Shown piece by piece: positions 7,713-15,673 of a DNA stretch of 34,405 bases. Made by a program: the position numbers and the translations under genes. Source of the stretch: Candidatus Cloacimonadota bacterium (lineage in GTDB: Bacteria; Cloacimonadota; Cloacimonadia; Cloacimonadales; Cloacimonadaceae); the NCBI GenBank assembly GCA_023392795.1, contig JAEWNJ010000089.1:1-34405 (forward strand), in the 5' to 3' direction. Within the stretch, counting starts at the first letter, position 1. Every line of letters starts with the position of its first letter. Below the pieces are notes generated by a model, which saw nothing but the letters and a program-made list of their open reading frames with translations, did no database searches and was not told the DNA's origin.

Positions 7713-8795
7713 TTGAAAATTGCCTTTCTGGGTCCGGCACCTCCTTTCCGGGGAGGTATTGCCAATTTCGCAGTACACCTGGCTGAGGAGATGGCGCGCC
7801 AGGGGCATACAGTGCAATACTTTAACTTCCGTAGTCAATACCCCGCATTGTTTTTCCCCTCCCGGGGACAGTATGATAATAGCCAGCCCACGCTAGCATC
7901 GATGAGAGTACTAACGCCATATTTACCATATACATGGCATACAACTGTTAAAGCGATTAATGATTGGCATCCGGATATCCTCATAGTATCATGGTGGTTA
8001 CCATTCTTTGCCCCTGCTTATGGATATGTCACCCGCCGAGTAAACTGCAAGGTGATATTCCTTGCGCACAACATCCTTCCCCATGAAGCCTGGCCGGGCA
8101 CCAAACTAATGCTTAGCTATGCATTTAAAGCTGCCGACAAGATTCTCGTTCTCAGCAGAGCTTGCCTCAATGACTTAAAGCAGACCTTGCCCAATTCTAT
8201 CTCGCGACGGGCTGTTTTGGGTTTTCACCCCATATATGAGAGCATTCACCTAAAGGATCCACTTCCCCAAGCCTTTCCCGGGCTGCTTTTCTTTGGCCTG
8301 ATCAAGGACTACAAGGGTTTGGATGTGCTGTTGAAAGCCATGCCCATCATCCGCACTGCGATCCCGGATATTCGCTTGAGAATCGTGGGATCAGTATATG
8401 GTAGCGTCACCAGGTATGAGACCCTGATCCGGGAGCTGGATTTGAGCAGCAATGTGGAATGCCATTTTAAGTATGTTGATGAAGCTGAGGTGGCACAATT
8501 CTTTGCCATTAGTGATGTTTGCATCCTACCCTACAAGAGCGCCACTCAAAGCGGTGTGATTGCCACGGCATTCAGCTATGAGACTCCCGTGATCGCTTCT
8601 GACGTAGGAGGCCTGGGCGAGTATGTGGAGCACAACCGGACCGGACTTTTGGTACCTCCCGATGATGCACCGGCTCTGGCTGCGGCTGTTATCAGATATT
8701 ATGGAGAAAGCTTGATGGAGCCTTTTCGCGAAGCCATCATCAAGCTGAAAGACCAGAACACCTGGGGCGAACTCGCCAGTTTGATCCTCCGCTGA
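7713..8795 (+). CDS. Glycosyltransferase family 4 (GT-B)
   Basis: The 360-residue protein has the GT4 architecture. The N-terminal acceptor domain begins MKIAFLGPAPPFRGGIANF, with the glycine-rich loop near residues 13-16. The C-terminal donor domain (about 185-360) contains LLFFGLIKDYKGLDVLLKA, then PYKSATQSGVIATAFSYETP and ASDVGGLGEYV, the nucleotide-sugar-binding block of the family. The start is TTG at 7713 with GGAG 7 nt upstream; that site overlaps the end of ansA, whose stop is 4 bp before. No membrane segments are seen, so it is probably a cytoplasmic-face enzyme for surface polysaccharide or LPS. Its stop overlaps the next glycosyltransferase (TGATG). Donor and acceptor are unknown. 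Confidence 0.9.
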   Translation: MKIAFLGPAPPFRGGIANFAVHLAEEMARQGHTVQYFNFRSQYPALFFPSRGQYDNSQPTLASMRVLTPYLPYTWHTTVKAINDWHPDILIVSWWLPFFAPAYGYVTRRVNCKVIFLAHNILPHEAWPGTKLMLSYAFKAADKILVLSRACLNDLKQTLPNSISRRAVLGFHPIYESIHLKDPLPQAFPGLLFFGLIKDYKGLDVLLKAMPIIRTAIPDIRLRIVGSVYGSVTRYETLIRELDLSSNVECHFKYVDEAEVAQFFAISDVCILPYKSATQSGVIATAFSYETPVIASDVGGLGEYVEHNRTGLLVPPDDAPALAAAVIRYYGESLMEPFREAIIKLKDQNTWGELASLILR

Positions 8796-10024
8796 TGCGT
8801 ATTTTATTGATCACTTATTATTTCCCGCCCGCTGGTGGAGCAGCCGTTCAAAGATGGTTACGTTTTATCCCTCAACTGATCAAACGGGGAGTGGAGGTGA
8901 GCGTACTTTGCTCAGAGGGAGGAGATTACCCCTTTCTCGACGATAGCTTGAAGATTCCTCCCGAAGTGCGGGTTGTCCGTGCCAAAGCACCAAGGATGGA
9001 AACCCTATGGAGTGCAATATCAGGTGCTCGCGACCGACTACCTCATGGCGATATCAGTGCTTCCCACAAAAGCATCCCGGCGCGAATCCTGATCTGGCTA
9101 AGACTGAATCTTATCATTCCGGATCTCAGAGTCTTTTGGAATCCTGCTGCCTACAAAGCCGCCCATAAAGAGATCACTAGTAAGCATTACGATACTATCA
9201 TCACCACCGGCCCCCCTCACAGCACCCATCTCATCGGCTTGAAACTGAAGCGCAAAACGGGGATAAAGTGGTTCACAGACTTTCGCGATCCCTGGCTGAA
9301 TATTCATTATCTGAAACTGAATCCACCCTCATGGATCGCGCGCTGGATCCATGCCCACCTGGAAGCAAAGGTACTCAGCTCCGCTGATGGTAATTTCATC
9401 ATCTCTGAAGCCATAGCCGCAGCCCTGCCAGAGGCGCGTAAACGCATCCTGCCCAACGGATTTGATCCCAATGACTATGTGGATATCAAGCATCATACCT
9501 CTCCCCGCTTCCGCATCAAATACGTGGGGCAGATTACTGCGGGACAGGACCTGCAATTACTCATGAAGTTAGCGGGCATGTTGAATCACGACTATGAACT
9601 GAGCATGGTTGGCACGAGACTGAACGAGTCCGATCTGGAAAGCCTTCACCTCGCCTTTGGTGAACGCCTTCGACTTGTCCCCTTTATTCCCCACGCGTCT
9701 GCGCTGCAAGAAATGGTGGATAGCGACCTGCTGCTGCTGATCTTGAACGATTATGAAGGCAACGAGGGTATGCTTACCACAAAGCTCTTTGAATACATGG
9801 CAGCACGAAGCCCCATTCTCTGTCTGGGGACTTCAGAAGGGGCTGCGTCCAGGATCATCAGTGACACTAATGCGGGTCAATGTTTCACGCCCGATCAGAT
9901 TAGCGAAGCTGCTCAATGGGTCAATAGTCTGGAGAAGTCACAGCGTACTGAGGGCGATATCAGTTTCTATAGCGTTGAACGGCAAATAGATATCCTAACT
10001 TATGAGCTATGGGGCCAAAATTAG
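8795..10024 (+). CDS. Glycosyltransferase family 4-like protein
   Basis: The 409-residue protein opens with MRILLITYYFPPAGGAAVQR, the donor/acceptor loop typical of GT4 enzymes that act on surface polysaccharides. ITTGPPHSTHLIGLKLKRK and FTDFRDPWL (about residues 130-170) are strongly conserved in this subgroup. The C-terminal half holds ILPNGFDPNDY, KYVGQITAGQDLQLLMKLAG and TTKLFEYMAARSPILCLG, matching the donor-sugar domain. It overlaps the preceding glycosyltransferase by 1 bp and so ends the queC-ansA-GT-GT operon. No terminator is visible after it; the rpsT -35 box starts 3 bp after its stop codon. Substrate unknown. Confidence 0.9.
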   Translation: MRILLITYYFPPAGGAAVQRWLRFIPQLIKRGVEVSVLCSEGGDYPFLDDSLKIPPEVRVVRAKAPRMETLWSAISGARDRLPHGDISASHKSIPARILIWLRLNLIIPDLRVFWNPAAYKAAHKEITSKHYDTIITTGPPHSTHLIGLKLKRKTGIKWFTDFRDPWLNIHYLKLNPPSWIARWIHAHLEAKVLSSADGNFIISEAIAAALPEARKRILPNGFDPNDYVDIKHHTSPRFRIKYVGQITAGQDLQLLMKLAGMLNHDYELSMVGTRLNESDLESLHLAFGERLRLVPFIPHASALQEMVDSDLLLLILNDYEGNEGMLTTKLFEYMAARSPILCLGTSEGAASRIISDTNAGQCFTPDQISEAAQWVNSLEKSQRTEGDISFYSVERQIDILTYELWGQN

Positions 10025-10026
10025 TG

Positions 10027-10055
10027 TTGACACAAAAAGCTCTCTTTACATTGTG
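10027..10055 (+). promoter_or_regulatory. rpsT promoter
   Basis: TTGACA (10027-10032) lies 3 bp after the preceding stop. ATTGTG is at the 17-bp spacing, with TACATT as an alternative at 14 bp. This leaves a leader of roughly 30 nt before the S20 start codon. Confidence 0.5.
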
Positions 10056-10088
10056 ACGCAAATACTAAGCTAAATAAAAGAGGAACAC

Positions 10089-10346
10089 ATGCCACAACAC
10101 AAATCCCCGCTCAAAAGAATGGGCACAGACAAGAAAAGAGCCGCCCGTAATAACTACGTCAAACGCACCATCAAGACCTTAACCAAAACCATGCAAAGTG
10201 CCGAAAATGGCGAAAACCGCACTGGGATGCTGAGCAAGCTCTATTCCCAACTCGATAAAGCTGCCAAGAAAGGTGTTATCCACAAGCGCACTGCCAGCCG
10301 CCGTAAAGCTCGCCTCGCAGCCTTTGTGAATAAACAAGAAGACTAA
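10089..10346 (+). CDS. rpsT: 30S ribosomal protein S20 (bS20)
   Basis: bS20 binds 16S rRNA during early assembly of the small subunit. The 85-residue, very basic protein matches the family in length and pattern: PQHKSPLKRMGTDKKRAARN at the N terminus, then TIKTLTKTM, and KAAKKGVIHKRTASRRKARL at the end. AGAGGA precedes the ATG by 4 nt. It has its own promoter and lies 35 bp upstream of the transglycosylase gene with no terminator seen, so part of its transcript may read on. Confidence 0.97.
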   Translation: MPQHKSPLKRMGTDKKRAARNNYVKRTIKTLTKTMQSAENGENRTGMLSKLYSQLDKAAKKGVIHKRTASRRKARLAAFVNKQED

Positions 10347-10381
10347 GCCAGACTCCCCCATTGTAAGAGAAGCTTTTTTCC

Positions 10382-11062
10382 ATGGCAAAGAACAAACAGA
10401 AAAGAAACGTCTTTGTCAGGATCTTTCGCTTCATCCTTCGGATACACCTGTGGTTTTGGGGGATTGTCGCTGCGCTGTGTCTCATCTACAGCTTTGTGAA
10501 TCCCCCTGTCACCCCTTTGATGCTACAGCGCTATATCATGCGCGGGCATCCCATCTACAAACGCGAATACATCCCCCTGAAAAAGATCCCCAAATCCACG
10601 CAGCAAATGCTGATCGGCCTCGAGGACGGTAATTACTACAAACACTTCGGTTTCGAATGGAGCATGGTGAGGGAGGCTTACGAGAAAAATAAACGAGCGG
10701 GGAAAATCCGCTTTGGCGCCTCCACTCTCAGCAATCAACTCGCTCGCAGTCTGTTTTTGACCACAGACCGCAATTACTTGCGCAAGTATCTCGAGATCCA
10801 GGTGACGGTGATCATGGAAATCATCATGACCAAGAAGCGTATGCTGGAACTCTATTTTAACTATGTGGAATGGGGCAAGGGCGTTTATGGCATTCAGACA
10901 GCCTCGCTGGCCTATTTTGGCAAGAGCGCGGCTTATCTGAACCGCAATCAGAGTATGCGCATGATCGTGATCCTCACCAATCCCATCAAGTATACTCCCC
11001 ACACCTGGTACAACTCCGCTTCTGCCCGCCAAAGGATGCAAATGCTGCAACGTTACTTCTGA
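10382..11062 (+). CDS. mtgA: Monofunctional biosynthetic peptidoglycan transglycosylase (GT51)
   Basis: The enzyme polymerises lipid II into glycan strands at the outer face of the inner membrane. The 226 residues have a basic N terminus, one membrane anchor at about 18-38 and the GT51 domain after it. The catalytic Glu81 lies in EDGNYYKHFG (normally EDxxFxxHxG). Motif 2 reads GASTLSNQLARS at 112-123: N118 replaces the first of the two conserved glutamines and S123 replaces the usual Asn. Motif 3 has RKYLE and KKRMLELYFNYVEWGKGVYG. There is no transpeptidase domain. Its length is close to MtgA of proteobacteria. The stop overlaps the DUF2851 start (TGATG). Family certain; the altered motif 2 makes activity worth testing. 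Confidence 0.93.
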   Translation: MAKNKQKRNVFVRIFRFILRIHLWFWGIVAALCLIYSFVNPPVTPLMLQRYIMRGHPIYKREYIPLKKIPKSTQQMLIGLEDGNYYKHFGFEWSMVREAYEKNKRAGKIRFGASTLSNQLARSLFLTTDRNYLRKYLEIQVTVIMEIIMTKKRMLELYFNYVEWGKGVYGIQTASLAYFGKSAAYLNRNQSMRMIVILTNPIKYTPHTWYNSASARQRMQMLQRYF

Positions 11063-12348
11063 TGGAAGAGAGATTTCTATATCACATCTGGGATGAGGGG
11101 CATCTGCAGGGCGATCTCAACACTGTGGGCGGCAAGCCACTAAAGATTATTTATCAAGGACAATTCAATACCGGACGCGGACCCGACTTCAAGAATGCTA
11201 TCATCGAGATTGCTGGCGAGCAGCAGCGCGGAGATGTGGAGATTCATCTCAAGACCGCTGATTGGCAAGCTCACAACCACCATGAGGATGTTTATTACAA
11301 TAGTGTGATCCTCCACGTGGTATGGGAACACAGAGCCCCATACGACCAAACTATCAGTGAAGACGGCAGCCTTATCGATATCCTTGAGATACAGAATAAG
11401 CTCAGTGAGGATATCAGCAAACTGATTCAGAATCACGAAAGTCCCCAGCGGCGCAGTGTATATTGCGATCTACTGTCGGCGATCGATAATGATGCTTTGA
11501 CGCTGATCTTACACAAAGCAGGTTTACGCCGATTCAAAGCCAAGATCGCCCGCTTCAATTCTGCGCTGACCATGAGTAGCTTTGACCAATTGTTCTACGA
11601 GGGAATCTTTGAAGCACTCGGCTACGACAAGAACAAGCTAAACACCTTGCAACTGGCCCAAAGCCTGCCCCTGGCCAGGCTCAAGGAGTTTAAAGCTCAA
11701 GGCATGCACATGGATGACCTCGCCGCGATCTATCTGTGTTCTTCCGGAATGCTTGCCCCACAAAGCGGGATCATCCCTGAATATCTCCAGAAGCATGTGT
11801 GGAAGCTCTACGAAGCTCAACCCTGGTACGGCCGTAAGATCCTCATAGACTGGCAATTCTTCCGCGTCCGCCCCCAGAATCATCCCATCAAACGAGTTCT
11901 GTATATCAGCGAACTGATCTGGGAATGCCTGGACGGGGGATTGCTAAAACACTTTATCGACAATTGCGATGCTCATCTGGATGATCCCAAGGCCCATTTC
12001 AAGGCTTATCAGAGCCTTTGGCGGGAAAACACCGGGTTTGATGGCTACGCCCTTACTCTGGGTAGAAGCATTCAAAGCAACATCTATCTGAATATTTTGG
12101 TGCCGGTACTGGCTCTCTGGCAGCAAAAAATGGCTGGTGATACTCAGAGAGTGACCGCCCTCTACCAAAGCTTCCCCGGCCTACCGGCAAACTATATCAC
12201 TCGCTTTATGAGCCGCTATATGAAGCCCGAACAAGTCAAACTGACTGAGGGCAAAGCAATCTACCAACAAGGCCTGCTGGATATATACCACCGGTATTGT
12301 AACTGGCATTACTGCGCTGAATGCACTCAGCGCTCTCGTCAGGATTGA
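11062..12348 (+). CDS. DUF2851 family protein
   Basis: The 428-residue protein matches DUF2851, a family of unknown function common in Bacteroidota and relatives. Hallmarks are the opening MEERFLYHIWDEG, then GQFNTGRGPDFKNAIIEI and GDVEIHLKTADWQAHNH, with YNSVILHVVWEH near residue 90. The conserved acidic and HLK residues recall a nuclease-like fold, but I would not assign activity. The C terminus keeps the family's short cysteine-bearing end (YCNWHYCAEC). The frame is open further upstream to 10870, but the ATG at 11062 begins exactly at the family start and overlaps the transglycosylase stop. Its TGA abuts the stop of the convergent radical SAM gene with no spacer. Confidence 0.88.
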   Translation: MEERFLYHIWDEGHLQGDLNTVGGKPLKIIYQGQFNTGRGPDFKNAIIEIAGEQQRGDVEIHLKTADWQAHNHHEDVYYNSVILHVVWEHRAPYDQTISEDGSLIDILEIQNKLSEDISKLIQNHESPQRRSVYCDLLSAIDNDALTLILHKAGLRRFKAKIARFNSALTMSSFDQLFYEGIFEALGYDKNKLNTLQLAQSLPLARLKEFKAQGMHMDDLAAIYLCSSGMLAPQSGIIPEYLQKHVWKLYEAQPWYGRKILIDWQFFRVRPQNHPIKRVLYISELIWECLDGGLLKHFIDNCDAHLDDPKAHFKAYQSLWRENTGFDGYALTLGRSIQSNIYLNILVPVLALWQQKMAGDTQRVTALYQSFPGLPANYITRFMSRYMKPEQVKLTEGKAIYQQGLLDIYHRYCNWHYCAECTQRSRQD

Positions 12349-13416
12349 TCAGCCGAGGATCTTCCTCACCCAGTCCCGGTTCGACCAGAGTGCGCAGCCG
12401 CCTTCGCCTTCTTTGAGCAGTTTATGGTTGTCTCTGAGCAGTCGGAGAAACTTGGATTGCAGAGCGTCACGCAGGCTTTCGAAACGCAGATCAGTATCGG
12501 AAAAGGGGGCAAAAGGACACGGCTCAACCTTGCCAGAGGGATTGATATGCAGAAAGCCCCTCCCCGCGGCGAGGCATCCGTCGTATTGGTCTTCATCTCC
12601 AGGGAAGGCGATAAACATACCTGGCAGTGCCCGGCATAAGGCTTCGATCCTTGGAGTAAGCTCTGCTTTCTGTTTATCGCTGAGAACCAGGTGAGCGCTG
12701 CCTTCCGCCACCGGTACGTACTCCACATAAAAAAAGAGCTTTGCGCCCTGCTCGATCCGGCGACGGGCAAAGGCTTCGCTAAGGACGGCATCGTAGTTCT
12801 GAGTAGTAAGAGTAATGGAATTTCCCCAAAATATCTGTTTCTGGTTCATCTCAACGCAATTTTGAGCATAGTTGGCAAAGACGCCCTGACCGCGCCGCTC
12901 ATCTGTTTGCACCTCTTCGCCTTCCAGGCTGATGACCGGGATCAGGTTCGGCCGGGTGGCAAAGAAGTCAAGATACTCCGGGGTCAAGGCCAGACCGTTA
13001 CTAAAGATCGGAAAGATGATCTTTTTGTAAGTACTGGCCAGATCCAGTATCTCACGGCGTAAAAGGGGCTCTCCCCCTGCCAGCATGATGATGGAAATGC
13101 CCAGATCCGCTGCTTCTGCCAGGATTTTGGCAAATTGATCCACGCTGAGTTCCGCCTCAGGGGATTTATGGATCAGCTTCGAATAGCATCCCGCACAGTT
13201 TAACATGCAACGTCTGGTGATGCTGATGATTAGCAGAGGAGGGACATCCAGACCTGAACTGGCGTGGCGGCGTCTACGAATTGCGGCAGCTTTTTGGTTG
13301 ATCAAGGCATTTACGAAGAATGGCAGTTTCCCCGGCATGCCTTTCATGAGGCTTCTAGCTCTCTTGAACTCGCCAATAATGTTATCGTCAAAGCGGGTAC
13401 TGTGGTTGAGTGGCAT
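12349..13416 (-). CDS. Radical SAM protein with C-terminal auxiliary-cluster-like cysteines
   Basis: Radical SAM enzymes cleave S-adenosylmethionine on a 4Fe-4S cluster to start radical chemistry. In this 355-residue protein the cluster motif is CMLNCAGC (C70, C74, C77), followed by the SAM-binding GGEP at 114-117. Three further cysteines, C281 (YDGC), C300 (PSGKVEPCP) and C341 (GGC), have the spacing style of SPASM or twitch domains that hold an auxiliary cluster. AAGGAAA lies 5 nt before the ATG at 13414-13416. It is transcribed alone from a divergent promoter region shared with the MFS gene. No small peptide substrate gene or carrier is adjacent, so the substrate is unknown. It could be a peptide-modifying or heme/cofactor-type enzyme. 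Confidence 0.9.
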   Translation of the reverse strand: MPLNHSTRFDDNIIGEFKRARSLMKGMPGKLPFFVNALINQKAAAIRRRRHASSGLDVPPLLIISITRRCMLNCAGCYSKLIHKSPEAELSVDQFAKILAEAADLGISIIMLAGGEPLLRREILDLASTYKKIIFPIFSNGLALTPEYLDFFATRPNLIPVISLEGEEVQTDERRGQGVFANYAQNCVEMNQKQIFWGNSITLTTQNYDAVLSEAFARRRIEQGAKLFFYVEYVPVAEGSAHLVLSDKQKAELTPRIEALCRALPGMFIAFPGDEDQYDGCLAAGRGFLHINPSGKVEPCPFAPFSDTDLRFESLRDALQSKFLRLLRDNHKLLKEGEGGCALWSNRDWVRKILG

Positions 13417-13439
13417 TGGGCTTTCCTTATAGTAGAGAT

Positions 13440-13473
13440 GCGTGCAATATCTCTCACGCGCTCATGACGTCAA
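13440..13473 (-). promoter_or_regulatory. Promoter of the radical SAM gene, overlapped by two dyads
   Basis: On the minus strand TTGACG (13473-13468) is followed at exactly 17 bp by ATATTG (13450-13445). The -35 is overlapped by the perfect palindrome TGACGTCA (13465-13472). The -10 is bracketed by GCGTG (13440-13444) and CACGC (13455-13459). Either dyad could be an operator. Confidence 0.55.
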
Positions 13474-13608
13474 GAACTATTTATGGCGTGGCCTACGAAG
13501 ACGGGTATTCTTACTTTCTGTCAGATTCAACCGATCAATCATACACGAATTGTGGATTACGTGATCTACCAAAATAGGAAAGGGTGTTACTGTTTATTGA
13601 AAAAGCGC

Positions 13609-13637
13609 TTGACTTAGTTCGTGCCACAAAAATGTTT
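13609..13637 (+). promoter_or_regulatory. Putative promoter of the MFS transporter gene
   Basis: TTGACT (13609-13614) is followed after 17 bp by ATGTTT (13632-13637), 34 bp before the preferred start codon at 13671. A second TTGACA at 13644-13649 is too close to the start to serve. Confidence 0.45.
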
Positions 13638-13670
13638 ACCTTACTTGACAGACCTCAGAGGAAGGAGATC

Positions 13671-14930
13671 ATGAACGATAGCGTTCTCATTGAAAAGCCT
13701 AAGCTATTTACCCGGAGAGTATTGCTCTTTTTACTCAGCCAGAATCTATCTCTATTTGGATCATCTGTGGTATCTTTTGCCATCATCTGGCATATCACTC
13801 TGCAGACCTCATCGGGAACCTGGCTGATGCTGGCCACTCTCACGATGCTGGTACCCCAGGTGATAGTATCGCTATGGGGCGGAGTGTGGGCAGACCGTTA
13901 CAATCGCAAACACCTGATCATGCTCTCCGATGGCTTCATTGCATTGGCAACCTTGATATTAGCGATCCTCTACTGGGCAGGATTTCAGAATCTGGAATTG
14001 CTGCTGGTAGTTTCCTCAGTGCGTTCTCTGGCAGCTGGAGTGCAAGGTCCGGCGGTGAATGCCATTTATCCCCAATTAGTCCCATCGGATGGGCTTACCA
14101 GAGTACAAGGCGTAAATCAGACCTTGGGCTCGATCTTGGCTTTGATCTCTCCGGCTGTGGGAGGTATTGTACTGGGTTCATTTGATATTGCCTGGGCATT
14201 TATGATTGATGTGTTCACTGCTGCTCTGGCCATTCTCGTTTTCAGTTTTATCAAAGTGGAGCGGATACCCCGTACCGAGGAAATCACATCCGTGTTTCGC
14301 GAGTTTCGCCTTGGATTTGATTACACATTTAGCAAGCCAATCCTCAAAGGAATCCTTATCTGCTATGCGTTTTCATTCTTGTTATTTACACCCGCCGCTG
14401 TGTTGACTCCGCTAATGGTCGATCGCAGTTTCGCAGGGGGCGTTTGGGGGCTCACAGCCAATGAATTGTTATGGACTTTCGGCTCGCTACTCGGCGGAAT
14501 CTTCGTGTCCCTAAAGGGCGAATTCAAGGATAAGATCAGAACCATAGCCATTTGCATCTTTGCCTTTGGAATCACCTTTAGCTTGCTGGGGCTGGCTGGG
14601 AATATGATCTTGTATCTTGCATTCATGGGTATTGCCGGCATCTTCATGCCCATCATCATCACAGCGGAAACGGTTTTGATTCAGGAAGTTGTAGAACCCG
14701 CGATGATGGGAAGAGTGTTTTCTATGATCCAGATCATCTCAGCCAGTGCCATGCCCGTTGGGATAATATTCTTTGGGCCTCTGGCAGATGTGGTTTCGGT
14801 GGAATTGATACTTATCGTCAGCGGCGGCCTCTTGGCGCTGGTGGGCATCCTCTTCTGGCTGTGGATGAAACGGCTAAGAGGGTTGACTGCGGAGGTGGAG
14901 GAAAACATCCCTCCATTGAAGGCCATTTGA
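13671..14930 (+). CDS. MFS transporter, macrolide-efflux/EntS-like
   Basis: The 419-residue membrane protein has about 12 hydrophobic segments and the MFS loop 2-3 signature GGVWADRYNRKHLIM (about residues 69-83). The N-terminal region, FLLSQNLSLFGSSVVSFAI, resembles the MefA/EntS branch of drug and siderophore exporters. The frame is open from 13584, but the ATG at 13671 is chosen because AAGGAG stands 4 nt before it and the protein then starts just before the first membrane helix. It likely exports a small molecule across the inner membrane using the proton gradient; the substrate cannot be inferred. Divergent from the radical SAM gene and 80 bp upstream of an acetyltransferase. Confidence 0.88.
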   Translation: MNDSVLIEKPKLFTRRVLLFLLSQNLSLFGSSVVSFAIIWHITLQTSSGTWLMLATLTMLVPQVIVSLWGGVWADRYNRKHLIMLSDGFIALATLILAILYWAGFQNLELLLVVSSVRSLAAGVQGPAVNAIYPQLVPSDGLTRVQGVNQTLGSILALISPAVGGIVLGSFDIAWAFMIDVFTAALAILVFSFIKVERIPRTEEITSVFREFRLGFDYTFSKPILKGILICYAFSFLLFTPAAVLTPLMVDRSFAGGVWGLTANELLWTFGSLLGGIFVSLKGEFKDKIRTIAICIFAFGITFSLLGLAGNMILYLAFMGIAGIFMPIIITAETVLIQEVVEPAMMGRVFSMIQIISASAMPVGIIFFGPLADVVSVELILIVSGGLLALVGILFWLWMKRLRGLTAEVEENIPPLKAI

Positions 14931-15010
14931 CCATTTACCATAGAGCTAAGCATTAAGATACGAAAGTTCAAATGAAATCCACCACACCAAACGAGATAAA
15001 GGAGATAGAA

Positions 15011-15532
15011 ATGGATTACCGGATTGAACATGCCGTAATGGCTGATGCAACAGGGATTGCCGTAGTAAACTTGCAGAGCTGGCGTGAGACCTACCCTGGG
15101 ATCATGCCCGATAGCATCCTGGACCATTTGAAACTGGAATCATTTGTTACCCACTGGGAAAAAGTGATAAGTGCTGAAGGCTGTCTCCTGGTAGTAAGGA
15201 TGGGTGACGAGGTTATCGGATTTGCCGCCGGTGGCAAGAATCACCCCAGTGAAGGGTGCGAAACCAATGCTGCGAATGCCTGTGAATGCGAATTGGGCGC
15301 GATGTATCTGCTGGCAGATTACCATGGGAAAGGTATCGGCAAAGCGCTGTTCAATGCCTTCAAGGCAAATATGCGCGCTTCGGGATATCGCAGTATGGTA
15401 CTCTGGGTGGCGAGGGAGAATCCCTCCTGCGATTTCTACCAATACATGGGCGGGAAAGAGATTGATGCCAAAGTAACCACAGTTTGCGGAGTAGGCATCC
15501 CGGTGAAAGCATTCTTCTATGAATTGATTTGA
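15011..15532 (+). CDS. GNAT family N-acetyltransferase
   Basis: The 173-residue protein has the GNAT fold. It shows an N-terminal IEHAVMADATGIAVVNLQSW and a central strand VIGFAAGG. The acetyl-CoA-binding motif A is LGAMYLLADYHGKGIGKALF, whose HGKGIG loop at about 107-112 binds the pyrophosphate. The pattern with W near residue 24 and YPGI is that of the common ribosomal-protein/drug-type acetyltransferases. The ATG at 15011 is preferred over that at 14972 because AAGGAG lies 6 nt upstream. No terminator separates it from the MFS gene, so the two may be co-transcribed. Substrate unknown. Confidence 0.9.
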   Translation: MDYRIEHAVMADATGIAVVNLQSWRETYPGIMPDSILDHLKLESFVTHWEKVISAEGCLLVVRMGDEVIGFAAGGKNHPSEGCETNAANACECELGAMYLLADYHGKGIGKALFNAFKANMRASGYRSMVLWVARENPSCDFYQYMGGKEIDAKVTTVCGVGIPVKAFFYELI

Positions 15533-15544
15533 GCTGAGCTCAAA
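15528..15544 (+). terminator. Palindrome over the acetyltransferase stop codon
   Basis: TTTGAGCT (15528-15535) and AGCTCAAA (15537-15544) are perfect 8-nt arms around a single G. They include the TGA stop at 15530-15532. There is no T-tract, so it is at best a weak terminator or an mRNA-stabilising 3' hairpin. Confidence 0.35.
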
Positions 15545-15610
15545 GTTCCTAACACCAAATGTAACCATCTGACCTGCGAGCAGATAGGTCTTTGTTAACC
15601 ATAAAAGAGG

Positions 15611-15639
15611 TTGACAGATGCCGGTGCCGGGAGTATGCG
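15611..15639 (+). promoter_or_regulatory. Promoter of the EIIA-antiporter-PII-like operon
   Basis: TTGACA (15611-15616), a 17-bp spacer and TATGCG (15634-15639) make one of the best sigma-70-like promoters of the window, 34 bp before the first start codon. Confidence 0.6.
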
Positions 15640-15673
15640 GACCTAAATATACGGAAGAGGATGCTAACACATT

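Noticed and set aside
10870..11061. Upstream extension of the DUF2851 reading frame
   Set aside because: It would run inside the transglycosylase gene in another frame; the family start and the TGATG coupling both point to 11062.
13644..13649. Second TTGACA before the MFS gene as its promoter
   Set aside because: Only 21 bp before the start codon, so a -10 would overlap the ribosome site.
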